A stretch of DNA of 64,000 bases from an uncultured Muribaculaceae bacterium (GTDB lineage Bacteria; Bacteroidota; Bacteroidia; Bacteroidales; Muribaculaceae), in assembly GCA_910588035.1 (NCBI GenBank), contig CAJUPY010000013.1:1-64000 (forward strand), in the 5' to 3' direction. The position numbers and the translations under genes are program-made. Of the stretch, positions 50,226-59,293 are shown in pieces. A model generated the notes under the pieces. The model ran no database searches. It was given only the letters and a program-made list of their open reading frames with translations, and had not been told where the DNA came from. Each line of letters opens with the position of its first letter. Position 1 is the stretch's first letter.

Positions 50226-53200
50226 TTATTTTTTAGAATTCAGTTTGGACATCACATGGCGTGTCGCTCCGATCAACTGCTGGTCTACACCATTGATGAG
50301 CTGGGCCGGATCATTGTAAATAGTAACATCGGGGTTGAGCTGCTTGTTCTCGAGCGGCTTGCCGTTGCGGTCGAGCGAAGTGACCTGCGGAATGCCGAAG
50401 ATGATCGTCGGGTCAATCTGAGTCTCCCACCACACGGCTGTCATCGTTCCAGGCACGGGAGCACCGACAAGGTCACCTATTCCAAGTGTTTTATAGGTGT
50501 AGGGCGTTCCGTGAGCGTCGCTGTAGTTGCTCTCGTCGATGAGCATGACCGACGGCTTGGTCCACTGAGAGAACGGGTCACTGCCGATATAGCGTCCGCG
50601 GGGAGCATAGCGCACATATTCCTTTCCGCTCAGCAACAGGGCAACATCGTTGTGGAGCCAGCCTCCGCCGTTGTGGCGTGTGTCGACAACGACAGCCTCG
50701 CAGTTGCGATATTTTCCGAGCAGACGGTCGTAGGCGTTTCGGAAGCTCGGGCTGTCCATGCCCTCTATGTGGATATATCCTACCCTGCCGCCTGAGACAC
50801 TGTCGACGACAGCCTCGTTACGCTCGACCCAACGGTCATATAGCAGGCTGTTGAGTGTTCCGAGAGAAACAGGCTTGACATAGATTGTGGCCATTTCTCC
50901 TGATTTCTTTTTCACATTGAGTTTGACCTTCTTGCCCGATTTACCGTCGAGAAGCGGAAAATAGTCCTGACCTGCCTTGATGACCGAGTCATTGACAGCC
51001 ATGATTATGTCACCGGCTTCAACTCCGGCCATACGTGTGTCGAGCGGACCGCGCTTGATCACTTCGGCAACAGCCAGACCGTCGCCATTGTAGGCCGGAT
51101 CATAGAATGCGCCGAGCGTGGCCGTTGACAGGCGACGGAAGCCGCCGTTGCCATAGTAGCGTCCGCCGGTGTGTGAGGCATTCAGCTCTCCGAGTATCTC
51201 GCTCAGGAGAATCTCGAAGTCATAGTTGTTGTCGATGTAGGGAAGGAAACGGGCATATGCGTCGCGATACAATTCCCAATCGACACCATGGAGATTCTCG
51301 TCATAGAATTTGTCGCGCACCTGACGCCACATGTGGTCATAGATATATTTGCGGCGTGCGGCATCATTGTCGGTGATGTCTGCGCTGAATGTGACCGGAG
51401 TCTGTTTTCCACTCGAGAGATTGACTTTCTTTATTCCCGACGAGGTCGATACAAAGACGTTCTCCCCCTTTTTGTCAGGGGTCATGCCCCAGGCGTTGAT
51501 TCCTTTGACCAGAGTCTTGGTGTCGCCCTTCTTAAGATCTCTTTCATAGAGCGAACGGTCTTCGGGGCTTGAGGCGATGTAATAGAGTTTGTCACCTTTA
51601 GGCGAGAGGAAATACGATCCGAGATTCGATGACGACGCAGTCAGACGCGCACGGCGGTAACGTCGGTTGTCGAGATCAAACGACAGAGGCTTGACATCGG
51701 AGCTGTCGGCTTTCTCTGATTTTTTACCTTTCTTCTTATCTTTCTTGTCATCTTTCTTCTTGTCGGCTGCCTCTTTCTTCTCTTTGTCGGCTTTCTCGGC
51801 AAGTTTTACCTCCTCTTCGGTCATGTTGAAGCGGTCGTAGGCATCGCCGTCAAGAAACATGATCATCACGTCATTTTCGTTGCCCCAGCTTCCGTGGCTG
51901 CGGTATCCGAATTTACCAGTGGCCCAGGTTACGGCTTTTCCGTCTACCGCCCATTGTGCAGCCGCGTCGCTATATCCGCTCTCTGTCAGGTCGACCACTT
52001 CAGTTCCGTCGGCCTTTACAAGAGCGATGTCACTGTTGTTCCAACCACCGATGCCGATATAGTCGGCAAGAAGCCAGCGGCTGTCGGGACTCCACTCAAA
52101 ACTGACGTCACCGTCGCTGTAAGAGTAATTGTATTTGCCGTCGAGCGCGGTCGTAACTTTCTTTGTGGCGAGGTCGAGAACCTGAAGAATCGTGCGGTCT
52201 TCAAGAAACGCCACCTTCTTGCCGTCGGGACTGTAGTCGGGCTGGAAAGCCGGCTTATCGCTCTTATAGAGCGGTTTCTCGACCAATTCGGTGGCATAGA
52301 GCATCGATTTCTCATCGGGATCTTTGATTTCAGCAGTGAAAAGTTGCCACAGACCGTCGCGCTCGCTGTCATAGACAATCGAACGTCCGTCGGGAGCGAA
52401 GTCGACACATCGTTCCTGCTCGGGTGTCGAGGTGACACGGCGCGTGGTGTTATACTCGACAGATGTCAGATAAACGTCACCCTCGAGAATGAAGGCGATA
52501 GTCTCACCGTCGGGCGAAACAGCGAAATTGCGCGCGCCTCCGGCACGGGTGTCGTTGATCGGGGCACGACGGTAGTCGTCGGTCACGATGCTGACTTCAA
52601 CTTTGGCAGGCTCAGTTCCGGGGGTCATCGTGTAGATCTCGCCGTTCCAGCTGAAAGCGAGCTTACCATTGTCAGAGGCCGACAGCGAACGAACGGGGTG
52701 ATTCTTGAACTTCGTCAACTGACGCTTTGCCGATCCGTCGGTCTTGCGGCTGTAGACGTTGAGAGTTCCGTCCTCCTCATTGGTGTAATAAAATGTGTCT
52801 CCCTCACCCCACACCGGATTACGGTCATTGCCCGTGAAATCGGTCAGTTTGGTGAACACACCGTTGTCAATCAGCCATATATCGGCCGTCGACGATGAAT
52901 TTTCATGCTTTCGGTATTCATTTTCATATCCTTTGCGGTCTTGATAGAGCACACGACCATTGCTGTCGGCCGAGACAGCTCTCATCGGAATTGCATGGAA
53001 CAGCTCGGGTCGGCTCCCGTTCAGATCGACCGTATATGTCTGTGGGAAGAAGGCACCGGAGGCGAGATTGCGGTCAGAGCTTACGCCCGACGAGAAAATC
53101 AGATGATCATTGTCTTTGAAGCCAAGCAGAGTCTCATTGCCCGAATGTGTTGTAAGACGGGTCGGACGGCCACCGTTGCGTGCGACGATGAAAATGTCAA

Positions 53201-53459
53201 TCGAACCTTCACGGTTGCTTCCAAATGCGATCTTGGAGCCGTCGGGGCTCCACATCGGAGTCGTGTTGTAGCTGCTGCCTGAGGTAATCTGGCGTGCCTC
53301 GCCGCCAGCGGCCGGAACAGTGTAGATGTGACCTTTGTAGGTGAAGGCTATAGTCTCACCGTCGGGCGAGATTGCCGTGTTACGCAACCACAGCGGAGCC
53401 GATGCTGTGGCAGACGCCATGGCGACGAACATCGCCGTTGTGATGAATAATTTTTTCAT
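50226..53459 (-). CDS. Tricorn-like S41 protease
   Basis: The 1077-residue protein has a signal peptide (about 1-20). A long beta-propeller region (about 20-545) has WD/PD40-type repeats such as TAISPDGETIAFTYKGHIY. A strikingly Lys/Asp/Glu-rich linker lies at about 553-588. A second propeller-like part follows, then a PDZ domain (about 770-840: GVEAGDIIMAVNDSVIKAG) and an S41 catalytic domain. The active residues are expected in NASHTG near 760 and DESNYSDAHG near 976. Tricorn proteases trim peptides; secreted Bacteroidota versions work in the periplasm. It has its own promoter and is followed by the TM2 gene. Confidence 0.92.
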   Translation of the reverse strand: MKKLFITTAMFVAMASATASAPLWLRNTAISPDGETIAFTYKGHIYTVPAAGGEARQITSGSSYNTTPMWSPDGSKIAFGSNREGSIDIFIVARNGGRPTRLTTHSGNETLLGFKDNDHLIFSSGVSSDRNLASGAFFPQTYTVDLNGSRPELFHAIPMRAVSADSNGRVLYQDRKGYENEYRKHENSSSTADIWLIDNGVFTKLTDFTGNDRNPVWGEGDTFYYTNEEDGTLNVYSRKTDGSAKRQLTKFKNHPVRSLSASDNGKLAFSWNGEIYTMTPGTEPAKVEVSIVTDDYRRAPINDTRAGGARNFAVSPDGETIAFILEGDVYLTSVEYNTTRRVTSTPEQERCVDFAPDGRSIVYDSERDGLWQLFTAEIKDPDEKSMLYATELVEKPLYKSDKPAFQPDYSPDGKKVAFLEDRTILQVLDLATKKVTTALDGKYNYSYSDGDVSFEWSPDSRWLLADYIGIGGWNNSDIALVKADGTEVVDLTESGYSDAAAQWAVDGKAVTWATGKFGYRSHGSWGNENDVMIMFLDGDAYDRFNMTEEEVKLAEKADKEKKEAADKKKDDKKDKKKGKKSEKADSSDVKPLSFDLDNRRYRRARLTASSSNLGSYFLSPKGDKLYYIASSPEDRSLYERDLKKGDTKTLVKGINAWGMTPDKKGENVFVSTSSGIKKVNLSSGKQTPVTFSADITDNDAARRKYIYDHMWRQVRDKFYDENLHGVDWELYRDAYARFLPYIDNNYDFEILLSEILGELNASHTGGRYYGNGGFRRLSTATLGAFYDPAYNGDGLAVAEVIKRGPLDTRMAGVEAGDIIMAVNDSVIKAGQDYFPLLDGKSGKKVKLNVKKKSGEMATIYVKPVSLGTLNSLLYDRWVERNEAVVDSVSGGRVGYIHIEGMDSPSFRNAYDRLLGKYRNCEAVVVDTRHNGGGWLHNDVALLLSGKEYVRYAPRGRYIGSDPFSQWTKPSVMLIDESNYSDAHGTPYTYKTLGIGDLVGAPVPGTMTAVWWETQIDPTIIFGIPQVTSLDRNGKPLENKQLNPDVTIYNDPAQLINGVDQQLIGATRHVMSKLNSKK

Positions 53460-53485
53460 TATCTGTTTTTTTGATTGGTTTTTAT

Positions 53486-53517
53486 CAAAGGTATTTCATC
53501 AGTTAGACGGATGACAA
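53486..53517 (-). promoter_or_regulatory. Promoter of the Tricorn-like protease gene
   Basis: On the minus strand TTG (53515-53517), a 21-base spacer and TACCTTTG (53486-53493), 26 bases before the ATG. A second -7-like box, TAAATTTG, lies at 53552-53559. Confidence 0.6.
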
Positions 53518-53642
53518 CCATAAATAGTTACACCCTTAACCCATCTTTCGACAAATTTACGAAATTTATCTAAACTTTTTCTCTTTCAGAGGCGTTGCTT
53601 TCAATATAACACCAAAATTTTTAACCCCATAAATAATTTCAT

Positions 53643-53945
53643 ATGCATCTGACACCCAAAGAGCTTGACAAACTCCAGTTGCTTACTTTAGGCATGATCG
53701 CCGAGAGACGTCTGAAAAAGGGACTGAAACTCAACTATCCTGAATCGGTGGCCTATATCACATCATGTGCCCTTGAAGGAGCACGTGAAGGAAAAACTGT
53801 TGAAGAAGTCATGCACGATGCCACCACACTCCTGACAAAAGATCAGGTCATGGACGGTGTCGCCGATATGATCACTCTTTTGCAAGTCGAGGCTGTCTTC
53901 ACCGACGGTTCACGGCTTGTAAGCATCCATCACCCCGTCAAGTAA
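53643..53945 (+). CDS. ureA: Urease gamma subunit
   Basis: The 100-residue subunit has MHLTPKELDKLQLLTLGMIAE, GLKLNYPESVAYI near 27 and EVMHDATTLLTKDQVMDGV, all hallmarks of UreA. With UreB and UreC it forms the nickel enzyme that hydrolyses urea to ammonia and CO2 in the cytoplasm. Full length. First gene of the operon; no clear TAnnTTTG box was found in the 183-base upstream gap shared with the divergent protease gene. Confidence 0.97.
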   Translation: MHLTPKELDKLQLLTLGMIAERRLKKGLKLNYPESVAYITSCALEGAREGKTVEEVMHDATTLLTKDQVMDGVADMITLLQVEAVFTDGSRLVSIHHPVK

Positions 53946-53994
53946 AACGAGGAGATTATGGTAAAATCTTGTTTAATGACAAAATTCTGACAAA

Positions 53995-54528
53995 ATGGAA
54001 AACAACACCTATTCGACTCCTCAAGGCGTTTTTCAAGGGCAACCCGACATCGCCTATCCCGATACACCCGGATTCACTCCAAAAGACTATGTTCCGGTCG
54101 GCGGTGTGATTCTCGCTGACGGAGACATCGACTATAACACAACCCGCCGCACCGTCACGCTGAAGGTCCGCAACACCGGTGACCGACCGATTCAGATCGG
54201 TTCTCACTTCCACTTCTTTGAAGTCAACCGCTACATGGAGTTTGACCGTCAGGCCGCGTTTGGAAAACACCTGAACATTCCAGCCACGACCGCAATTCGT
54301 TTTGAACCCGGAGAGGAGAAGGAAGTCGAACTTGTGAACTACGGAGGAAAACGCCGTGTGATCGGATTCAACGACCTCGTCAACGGATACACCGGCTTTG
54401 AAGACACACCGACCTACTATCCTGTCAAGATCCATGCCCTTCGTCAAATGGTGGAATATGGATTCAAAAATATCAGCGAAGAAGAAGCCGAAGCCGAGTT
54501 CACCACACCGGCCAACACTAAAAAATAA
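53995..54528 (+). CDS. ureB: Urease beta subunit, extended form
   Basis: The 177-residue protein contains the UreB core (about 33-140: PVGGVILADGDIDYN, then IGSHFHFFEVNRYMEFDR and GKRRVIGFNDLVNGY). It carries about 30 extra residues in front (MENNTYSTPQGVFQG) and 35 behind, the latter Glu-rich (ISEEEAEAEF). Classical UreB is near 100-130 residues. It starts 49 bases after ureA and ends 5 bases before ureC. The extensions could affect oligomer packing of the holoenzyme. Confidence 0.95.
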   Translation: MENNTYSTPQGVFQGQPDIAYPDTPGFTPKDYVPVGGVILADGDIDYNTTRRTVTLKVRNTGDRPIQIGSHFHFFEVNRYMEFDRQAAFGKHLNIPATTAIRFEPGEEKEVELVNYGGKRRVIGFNDLVNGYTGFEDTPTYYPVKIHALRQMVEYGFKNISEEEAEAEFTTPANTKK

Positions 54529-54533
54529 CAGCT

Positions 54534-56252
54534 ATGGCAACAATTTCAAGACAAGAATACAACAATCTGTTCGGCCCTACCGTGGGTGACAAGATCAGAC
54601 TCGGCAATACAAACCTTTATGTCGAGATCGAGAAAGACCTCAGGGTCTATGGCGACGAGGTCGTCTATGGTGGTGGAAAAACCATTCGTGACGGCATGGG
54701 TACTGCCAACGAAACCACCCGCGACGGAGGTTCTCTCGATCTGGTTATAACCAATGTGACCATTCTCGACCCGAAACTCGGTGTCGTGAAAGCCGACGTC
54801 GGTGTCAAAGACGGTAAAATCGCCGGTATCGGTAAAGCCGGAAACCCGAACATCATGGATGGCGTAAGCCCTAACCTAATCACCGGCCCGTCGACCGACG
54901 CGATCTCAGGCGAGCATCTGATTCTGACAGCCGCAGGCATCGACGGACACGTTCACTTCATATCGCCCCAGCAGGCCTATGACTGCCTTTCAAACGGCAT
55001 CACCACTCTGGTCGGCGGCGGAATCGGGCCTACCGACGGTTCTAACGGAACGACAATAACCTCAGGTCGGTGGAACATCGAAGCTATGCTCAAATCGGCT
55101 GAGGGACTACCGATCAACGTCGGTTTTCTCGCAAAAGGCAACTCATCGGTCGCACAGACTCTCGACGAGCAGATAGAAGCCGGTGCCTGCGGATTCAAGA
55201 TTCACGAAGACTGGGGTTCGACTCCGGCAGCGATCAGAGCATGCATGGCCTCGGCAAACCGCTACGACGTTCAGGTTGCAATACACACCGACACCCTCAA
55301 CGAAGGCGGATATGTGGAAGACACTCTCGCCGCGATCGACGGACGGACAATCCACACCTACCACACCGAAGGTGCCGGCGGTGGCCACGCTCCCGACCTT
55401 CTCAAGGTTGCCTCAATGGCCAATGTGTTGCCGTCATCGACAAACCCGACCCTGCCGTTCGGAATCAACTCACAGGCCGAACTGTTTGACATGATCATGG
55501 TCTGTCATAATCTTAATCCGACAATTCCGTCAGATGTGGCCTTCGCAGAAAGCCGTGTCCGCCCCGAAACCCAGGCCGCCGAAAACATTCTTCATGACCT
55601 CGGTGTGATCTCGATGGTTTCGTCTGACTCACAGGCAATGGGCCGCGTAGGCGAATCGTTCATGAGAACGTTCCAGATGGCATCATACATGAAAGACGCA
55701 CGTGGCAAGCTCAAGGAAGACGCCGACGGCAACGATAACTTCCGCGTGCTGCGTTATCTCGCACAGATCACGATAAACCCGGCGATCACCTATGGCGTCA
55801 GCGATATTCTCGGATCTGTCGAAGAAGGCAAAATGGCCGACCTCGTGCTTTGGGAACCTGCATTCTTCGGCACAAAACCGAAACTCGTCATCAAAGGCGG
55901 TCTTATCAACTGGGCCAACATGGGTGACCCAAATGCCTCACTGCCGACACCTCAGCCCTGCAAGATGCGTCCGATGTTCGGAGCATTCGGCCTCGAGTTG
56001 CCCGAAACTTCAGTTTCTTTCGTCTCAACCGCAGCTGCCGAAAGCGGCATCAAGGAGCGTCTCGGTCTTAAACGTCAGGTCTACGGTGTCAACAAAACAC
56101 GTCAGATCAGCAAATATGACATGGTAAGAAACTCCGCCATGCCTCAGATCGAAGTCGATCCGGAGACATTCAATGTCTATGTCGACGGTGTTCTCGCCAC
56201 GGTTAATCCGGCCAAAGAACTCCCGCTGGCCCAGCTCTACTGGTTCAGTTGA
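54534..56252 (+). CDS. ureC: Urease alpha (catalytic) subunit
   Basis: The 572-residue catalytic subunit has the full set of expected active-site residues. These are HVH in GIDGHVHFI, the carbamylated lysine and His in GFKIHEDWG, nickel or substrate histidines in VAIHTDT and GGGHAPD, the flap MVCHNL with Cys and His, the Arg in FAESRVRPE and the Asp in VSSDSQAMGRVGE. The enzyme should be active when loaded with nickel. It is followed by a strong hairpin before ureE. Confidence 0.98.
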   Translation: MATISRQEYNNLFGPTVGDKIRLGNTNLYVEIEKDLRVYGDEVVYGGGKTIRDGMGTANETTRDGGSLDLVITNVTILDPKLGVVKADVGVKDGKIAGIGKAGNPNIMDGVSPNLITGPSTDAISGEHLILTAAGIDGHVHFISPQQAYDCLSNGITTLVGGGIGPTDGSNGTTITSGRWNIEAMLKSAEGLPINVGFLAKGNSSVAQTLDEQIEAGACGFKIHEDWGSTPAAIRACMASANRYDVQVAIHTDTLNEGGYVEDTLAAIDGRTIHTYHTEGAGGGHAPDLLKVASMANVLPSSTNPTLPFGINSQAELFDMIMVCHNLNPTIPSDVAFAESRVRPETQAAENILHDLGVISMVSSDSQAMGRVGESFMRTFQMASYMKDARGKLKEDADGNDNFRVLRYLAQITINPAITYGVSDILGSVEEGKMADLVLWEPAFFGTKPKLVIKGGLINWANMGDPNASLPTPQPCKMRPMFGAFGLELPETSVSFVSTAAAESGIKERLGLKRQVYGVNKTRQISKYDMVRNSAMPQIEVDPETFNVYVDGVLATVNPAKELPLAQLYWFS

Positions 56253-56268
56253 TCAAGTGACGACATCT

Positions 56269-56300
56269 CCGGCGGCACATCGGAAATTGTGTGCCGCCGG
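56269..56300 (+). terminator. Hairpin inside the urease operon
   Basis: CCGGCGGCACA (56269-56279) pairs with TGTGCCGCCGG (56290-56300) around a 10-base loop, 16 bases after the ureC stop, followed by TATAATTTC. It may partly terminate transcription or protect the 3' end of ureABC, giving more structural than accessory protein. Confidence 0.6.
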
Positions 56301-56339
56301 TATAATTTCTCCCTATAATCTACGTTTCAAATTATATTT

Positions 56340-56918
56340 ATGGAAGTATTCACTGAAATATTAGGCAATATCCACTCACCCGAATGGGCCGACCGGCTCA
56401 AAGACATGGAAATCGAGTCAGTTTATCTCGACCAATGGACAGCCCAGAAAAGCCGTTTTCTCGCCAAAAGCGATCTCGGCAAAGAATATCCTGTCGCTCT
56501 GAAACGCCATTCACAGGTGACCGACGGAGACATCGTCGCGTTTGATCCTGACAAAAGACATGCGGTCGTGCTGCGGCTGAAACTGAGCCCCGTTCTGGTC
56601 ATTGACATGGGCGGTATAGCCGGCGAAGACCCCGACACGATCATCAGAACCGCCGTCGAACTCGGCCACGCCATCGGCAACCAGCACTGGCCGGCTGTCA
56701 TCAAAGGAACAAAGGTCTATGTGCCCCTTACCGTCGACGAGAAAGTAATGCTCAGCGTGCTTGAGACACACAACATCGCAGGCATAACCTATAAGTTTGA
56801 ACCCGGAATCGAAGTCATTCCCTATATCACCCCGGCCGACATGAGACGTCTGTTCGGAGGTGCCGGACACGAAAACACCGATCTCGAACACCACCATCAC
56901 CACCATCCGCTCATCTGA
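56340..56918 (+). CDS. ureE: Urease accessory protein UreE (nickel metallochaperone)
   Basis: UreE delivers nickel to the urease activation complex. The 192-residue protein has the UreE N-terminal beta domain (about 1-75) and the ferredoxin-like metal-binding domain (about 80-155: ELGHAIGNQHWPA). The C-terminal tail ends in six consecutive histidines followed by PLI. His-rich tails are typical of nickel-storing UreE. The family's usual length is 150-160, so the tail adds about 30 residues. It follows the intra-operon hairpin. Confidence 0.95.
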   Translation: MEVFTEILGNIHSPEWADRLKDMEIESVYLDQWTAQKSRFLAKSDLGKEYPVALKRHSQVTDGDIVAFDPDKRHAVVLRLKLSPVLVIDMGGIAGEDPDTIIRTAVELGHAIGNQHWPAVIKGTKVYVPLTVDEKVMLSVLETHNIAGITYKFEPGIEVIPYITPADMRRLFGGAGHENTDLEHHHHHHPLI

Positions 56919-56929
56919 TATTTCACGCC

Positions 56930-57625
56930 ATGGACAACCGATTGCCAAACCTGATGAAACTGATTCAGTTCACCGACTCAACTTTTCCAGTCGGAACGTT
57001 CTCCTTTTCCAACGGACTGGAGACTGCCTCGTTTGAAAAAGTGGTGACCGATGCCGATTCTCTCGAGCAGTTCACCCGCTCGGCATCACTTCAGGCGGCC
57101 TTCAGCGATGGCGTCGCCGCTTTGACCGCTCTAAGGGCATGCTACGACAATGACTATGACCGCGCTGTCACCATTGACCGTCAACTGATGTTGTTCAAGA
57201 TGAACGACGAGGCACGCCTGATGTTGACACGCATGGGCAAGAAGCTGGCAGAACTGTCTGTTAAACTATACCCCGGCAACCGGTTGTGCTCCAGGTTTCT
57301 TGAAGACATAACAGCCGGTGTGACTCCCGGATCTTATCCCGTTGCCCAGGGAGTGATTTTCGCTGCCGCCGGCATGACTGAAGAAGAGCTGTACTGCTCC
57401 CACCAATATGGCGTGATAAACATGGTTCTGAGTGCCGCGCTGCGCTGTGTGCGCGTTTCCCACTACGACACCCAGAAGATTCTTTTCAAACTGACCGACG
57501 AAGCCAACTCTCTGTTTCCCGAAGTCAGTGAAATGACCTTTGAAGACATGAACAGCTTCGTTCCGATGCTCGACATCATGGCGTCGCTCCATGAGAAAGG
57601 CAACATGAGAATGTTCATGAACTGA
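56930..57625 (+). CDS. ureF: Urease accessory protein UreF
   Basis: The 231-residue all-helical protein has FTDSTFPVGTFSFSNGLETA near 15, SYPVAQGVIFAAAGM near 134 and the closing MDIMASLHEKGNMRMFMN, as expected for UreF. It bridges UreD and UreG in the activation complex. It lies 11 bases after ureE and is full length. Confidence 0.94.
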   Translation: MDNRLPNLMKLIQFTDSTFPVGTFSFSNGLETASFEKVVTDADSLEQFTRSASLQAAFSDGVAALTALRACYDNDYDRAVTIDRQLMLFKMNDEARLMLTRMGKKLAELSVKLYPGNRLCSRFLEDITAGVTPGSYPVAQGVIFAAAGMTEEELYCSHQYGVINMVLSAALRCVRVSHYDTQKILFKLTDEANSLFPEVSEMTFEDMNSFVPMLDIMASLHEKGNMRMFMN

Positions 57626-57673
57626 CCAAATTCCACCAACCCGAAAACCTCAAACCCCTTAACTTAAGAAATA

Positions 57674-58294
57674 ATGTCTACTTGCAGAATAGGAATCGGA
57701 GGCCCCGTCGGCTCCGGCAAAACATCACTTATCGAAGCTATAACCCCGCGTCTGATGGAACGCGGCATGAGCGTGCTGATCATCACCAACGACATCGTCA
57801 CAACTGAAGATGCCAAACATGTGCGAAAGACACTGAAAGGCATTCTTATGGAAGACCGCATCATCGGTGTCGAGACAGGAGCGTGTCCCCACACCGCTGT
57901 GCGCGAGGATCCCTCAATGAACATCGCCGCCGTCGAGGAAATGGAAGCAAAATTTCCCGACGCGGACGTAGTTCTGGTCGAAAGCGGAGGCGACAACCTC
58001 ACCCTGACATTCAGTCCGGCACTCGTCGACTTCTTCATCTATGTCATCGATGTGGCAGCCGGCGATAAGATTCCGCGTAAAGACGGCCCGGGAATCTCCC
58101 AGAGCGACATTCTTGTCATCAACAAGACAGACCTCGCTCCCTATGTCGGTGCTTCGCTTGAAGTGATGAGACACGACAGTGAACTCATGCGTCCCGGAAA
58201 ACCGTTCGTGTTCACAAACTCCATGACCGGTGAGGGAATTGAAGAGCTCATTGACCTCATCTTCAAAATGGCATTGTTCGACAAAGTAAAATAA
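57674..58294 (+). CDS. ureG: Urease accessory GTPase UreG
   Basis: UreG hydrolyses GTP to drive nickel insertion. The 206-residue SIMIBI GTPase has the P-loop GGPVGSGKTSLIEA near 8, the nickel-binding CPH motif in VETGACPHTAVREDPS near 65 and the guanine motif NKTDLAPYVG near 150. It lies 48 bases after ureF in the usual position. Confidence 0.97.
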   Translation: MSTCRIGIGGPVGSGKTSLIEAITPRLMERGMSVLIITNDIVTTEDAKHVRKTLKGILMEDRIIGVETGACPHTAVREDPSMNIAAVEEMEAKFPDADVVLVESGGDNLTLTFSPALVDFFIYVIDVAAGDKIPRKDGPGISQSDILVINKTDLAPYVGASLEVMRHDSELMRPGKPFVFTNSMTGEGIEELIDLIFKMALFDKVK

Positions 58295-58308
58295 CAAAAT
58301 CCACGACA

Positions 58309-59265
58309 ATGAATCCGACTATGACGAAAAGAGAATATGTAGACTCTCCCCCTGTTGATTTCACGCGTTGCAGGGAGATGAAGCCCTATCTTGAGGAACC
58401 CCGCGCCATGTATGTCGGAGCGCCGGGTAAACATGGCTATCTCAATCTCGGATTCGAACTCGACCGTGACGGAAAATCCATTTTGAGGGAACTCGACCGA
58501 CGGGCTCCACTGATTGTCCAGCAAGAACTGTATTTCGACGAAGAACTGCCTTTGATGCCTTGTGTGTACATTCTCTCATCGGGCGGACCTAACGTCGACG
58601 GTGACCGTTATCAGCAAAACATCAAGGTCGGACGCGACGCTATGGCATTTGTCTCGACGGGTGCGGCTACCAAACTGGCAAAAATGCAATATAACTACTC
58701 CGGAATGATTCAGAACATCACCCTCGAGCCGGGAGCCTATCTCGAATATCTGCCGGAACCTGTCATTCCGTGTCAGCACACCCGCTTCATCTGCGACACC
58801 CGCATGACCGTAGATCAGACCGCAACTGTGTTTTACTCTGAGATTTACACCGCCGGAAGAAAATATCACAACAACGAACTGTTTCAGTTTGACATTCTGT
58901 CGGTGTGTACCCACGGCGAGCGTCCGGACGGTGAGCAACTGTTCCGCGAGAAATTTGTCATCTGCCCCGACAGGTCGCCGTTGAGAGACATCGGAACAAT
59001 GGGTAATTTTGACATCTTCGCCAACGTGCTTGTGATGACTCCACCCGACAAAGCCGATGAAATCTATAATGCCACCGAAGCTTTCATCGACCGCAAGAAC
59101 AAAATCGCAGCCGGCATAACCCACCTTCCAAATGGAGCCGGACTGCTATACAAAGTGCTCGGAATGGAGACCGGACCGGTCAAAGCCCAGGTCAGAAAAT
59201 TCTGTTCGAGTGTCAGACTCGCTGTCAAGGGACATCCTCTGCCACCCGAGTTTCCGTGGAGATAG
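58309..59265 (+). CDS. ureD: Urease accessory protein UreD
   Basis: The 318-residue protein has the UreD signature features VSTGAATKLAKM near 125, LEPGAYLEYLPEPVIPC near 143 and the closing ALVVRFL-like CSSVRLAVKGHPLP. UreD is the scaffold that binds apo-urease and passes nickel. Here it comes last of the accessory genes, after ureG, rather than first as in Klebsiella; this order is seen in several other phyla. Confidence 0.93.
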   Translation: MNPTMTKREYVDSPPVDFTRCREMKPYLEEPRAMYVGAPGKHGYLNLGFELDRDGKSILRELDRRAPLIVQQELYFDEELPLMPCVYILSSGGPNVDGDRYQQNIKVGRDAMAFVSTGAATKLAKMQYNYSGMIQNITLEPGAYLEYLPEPVIPCQHTRFICDTRMTVDQTATVFYSEIYTAGRKYHNNELFQFDILSVCTHGERPDGEQLFREKFVICPDRSPLRDIGTMGNFDIFANVLVMTPPDKADEIYNATEAFIDRKNKIAAGITHLPNGAGLLYKVLGMETGPVKAQVRKFCSSVRLAVKGHPLPPEFPWR

Positions 59266-59293
59266 GAGATAAACGATAATCAAGCAAACAACT

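Noticed and set aside
51894..52898. 334-codon open frame on the + strand opposite the Tricorn-like gene
   Set aside because: It is a mirror of the strong third-position bias of the real gene; it has no recognisable domain, and the minus-strand protein is a clear family member.
56880..56918. LE plus six His near the UreE end resembling a cloning-vector tag
   Set aside because: The codons are mixed CAC/CAT, three further residues follow, and the tail sits in natural operon context; His-rich tails are normal for UreE.
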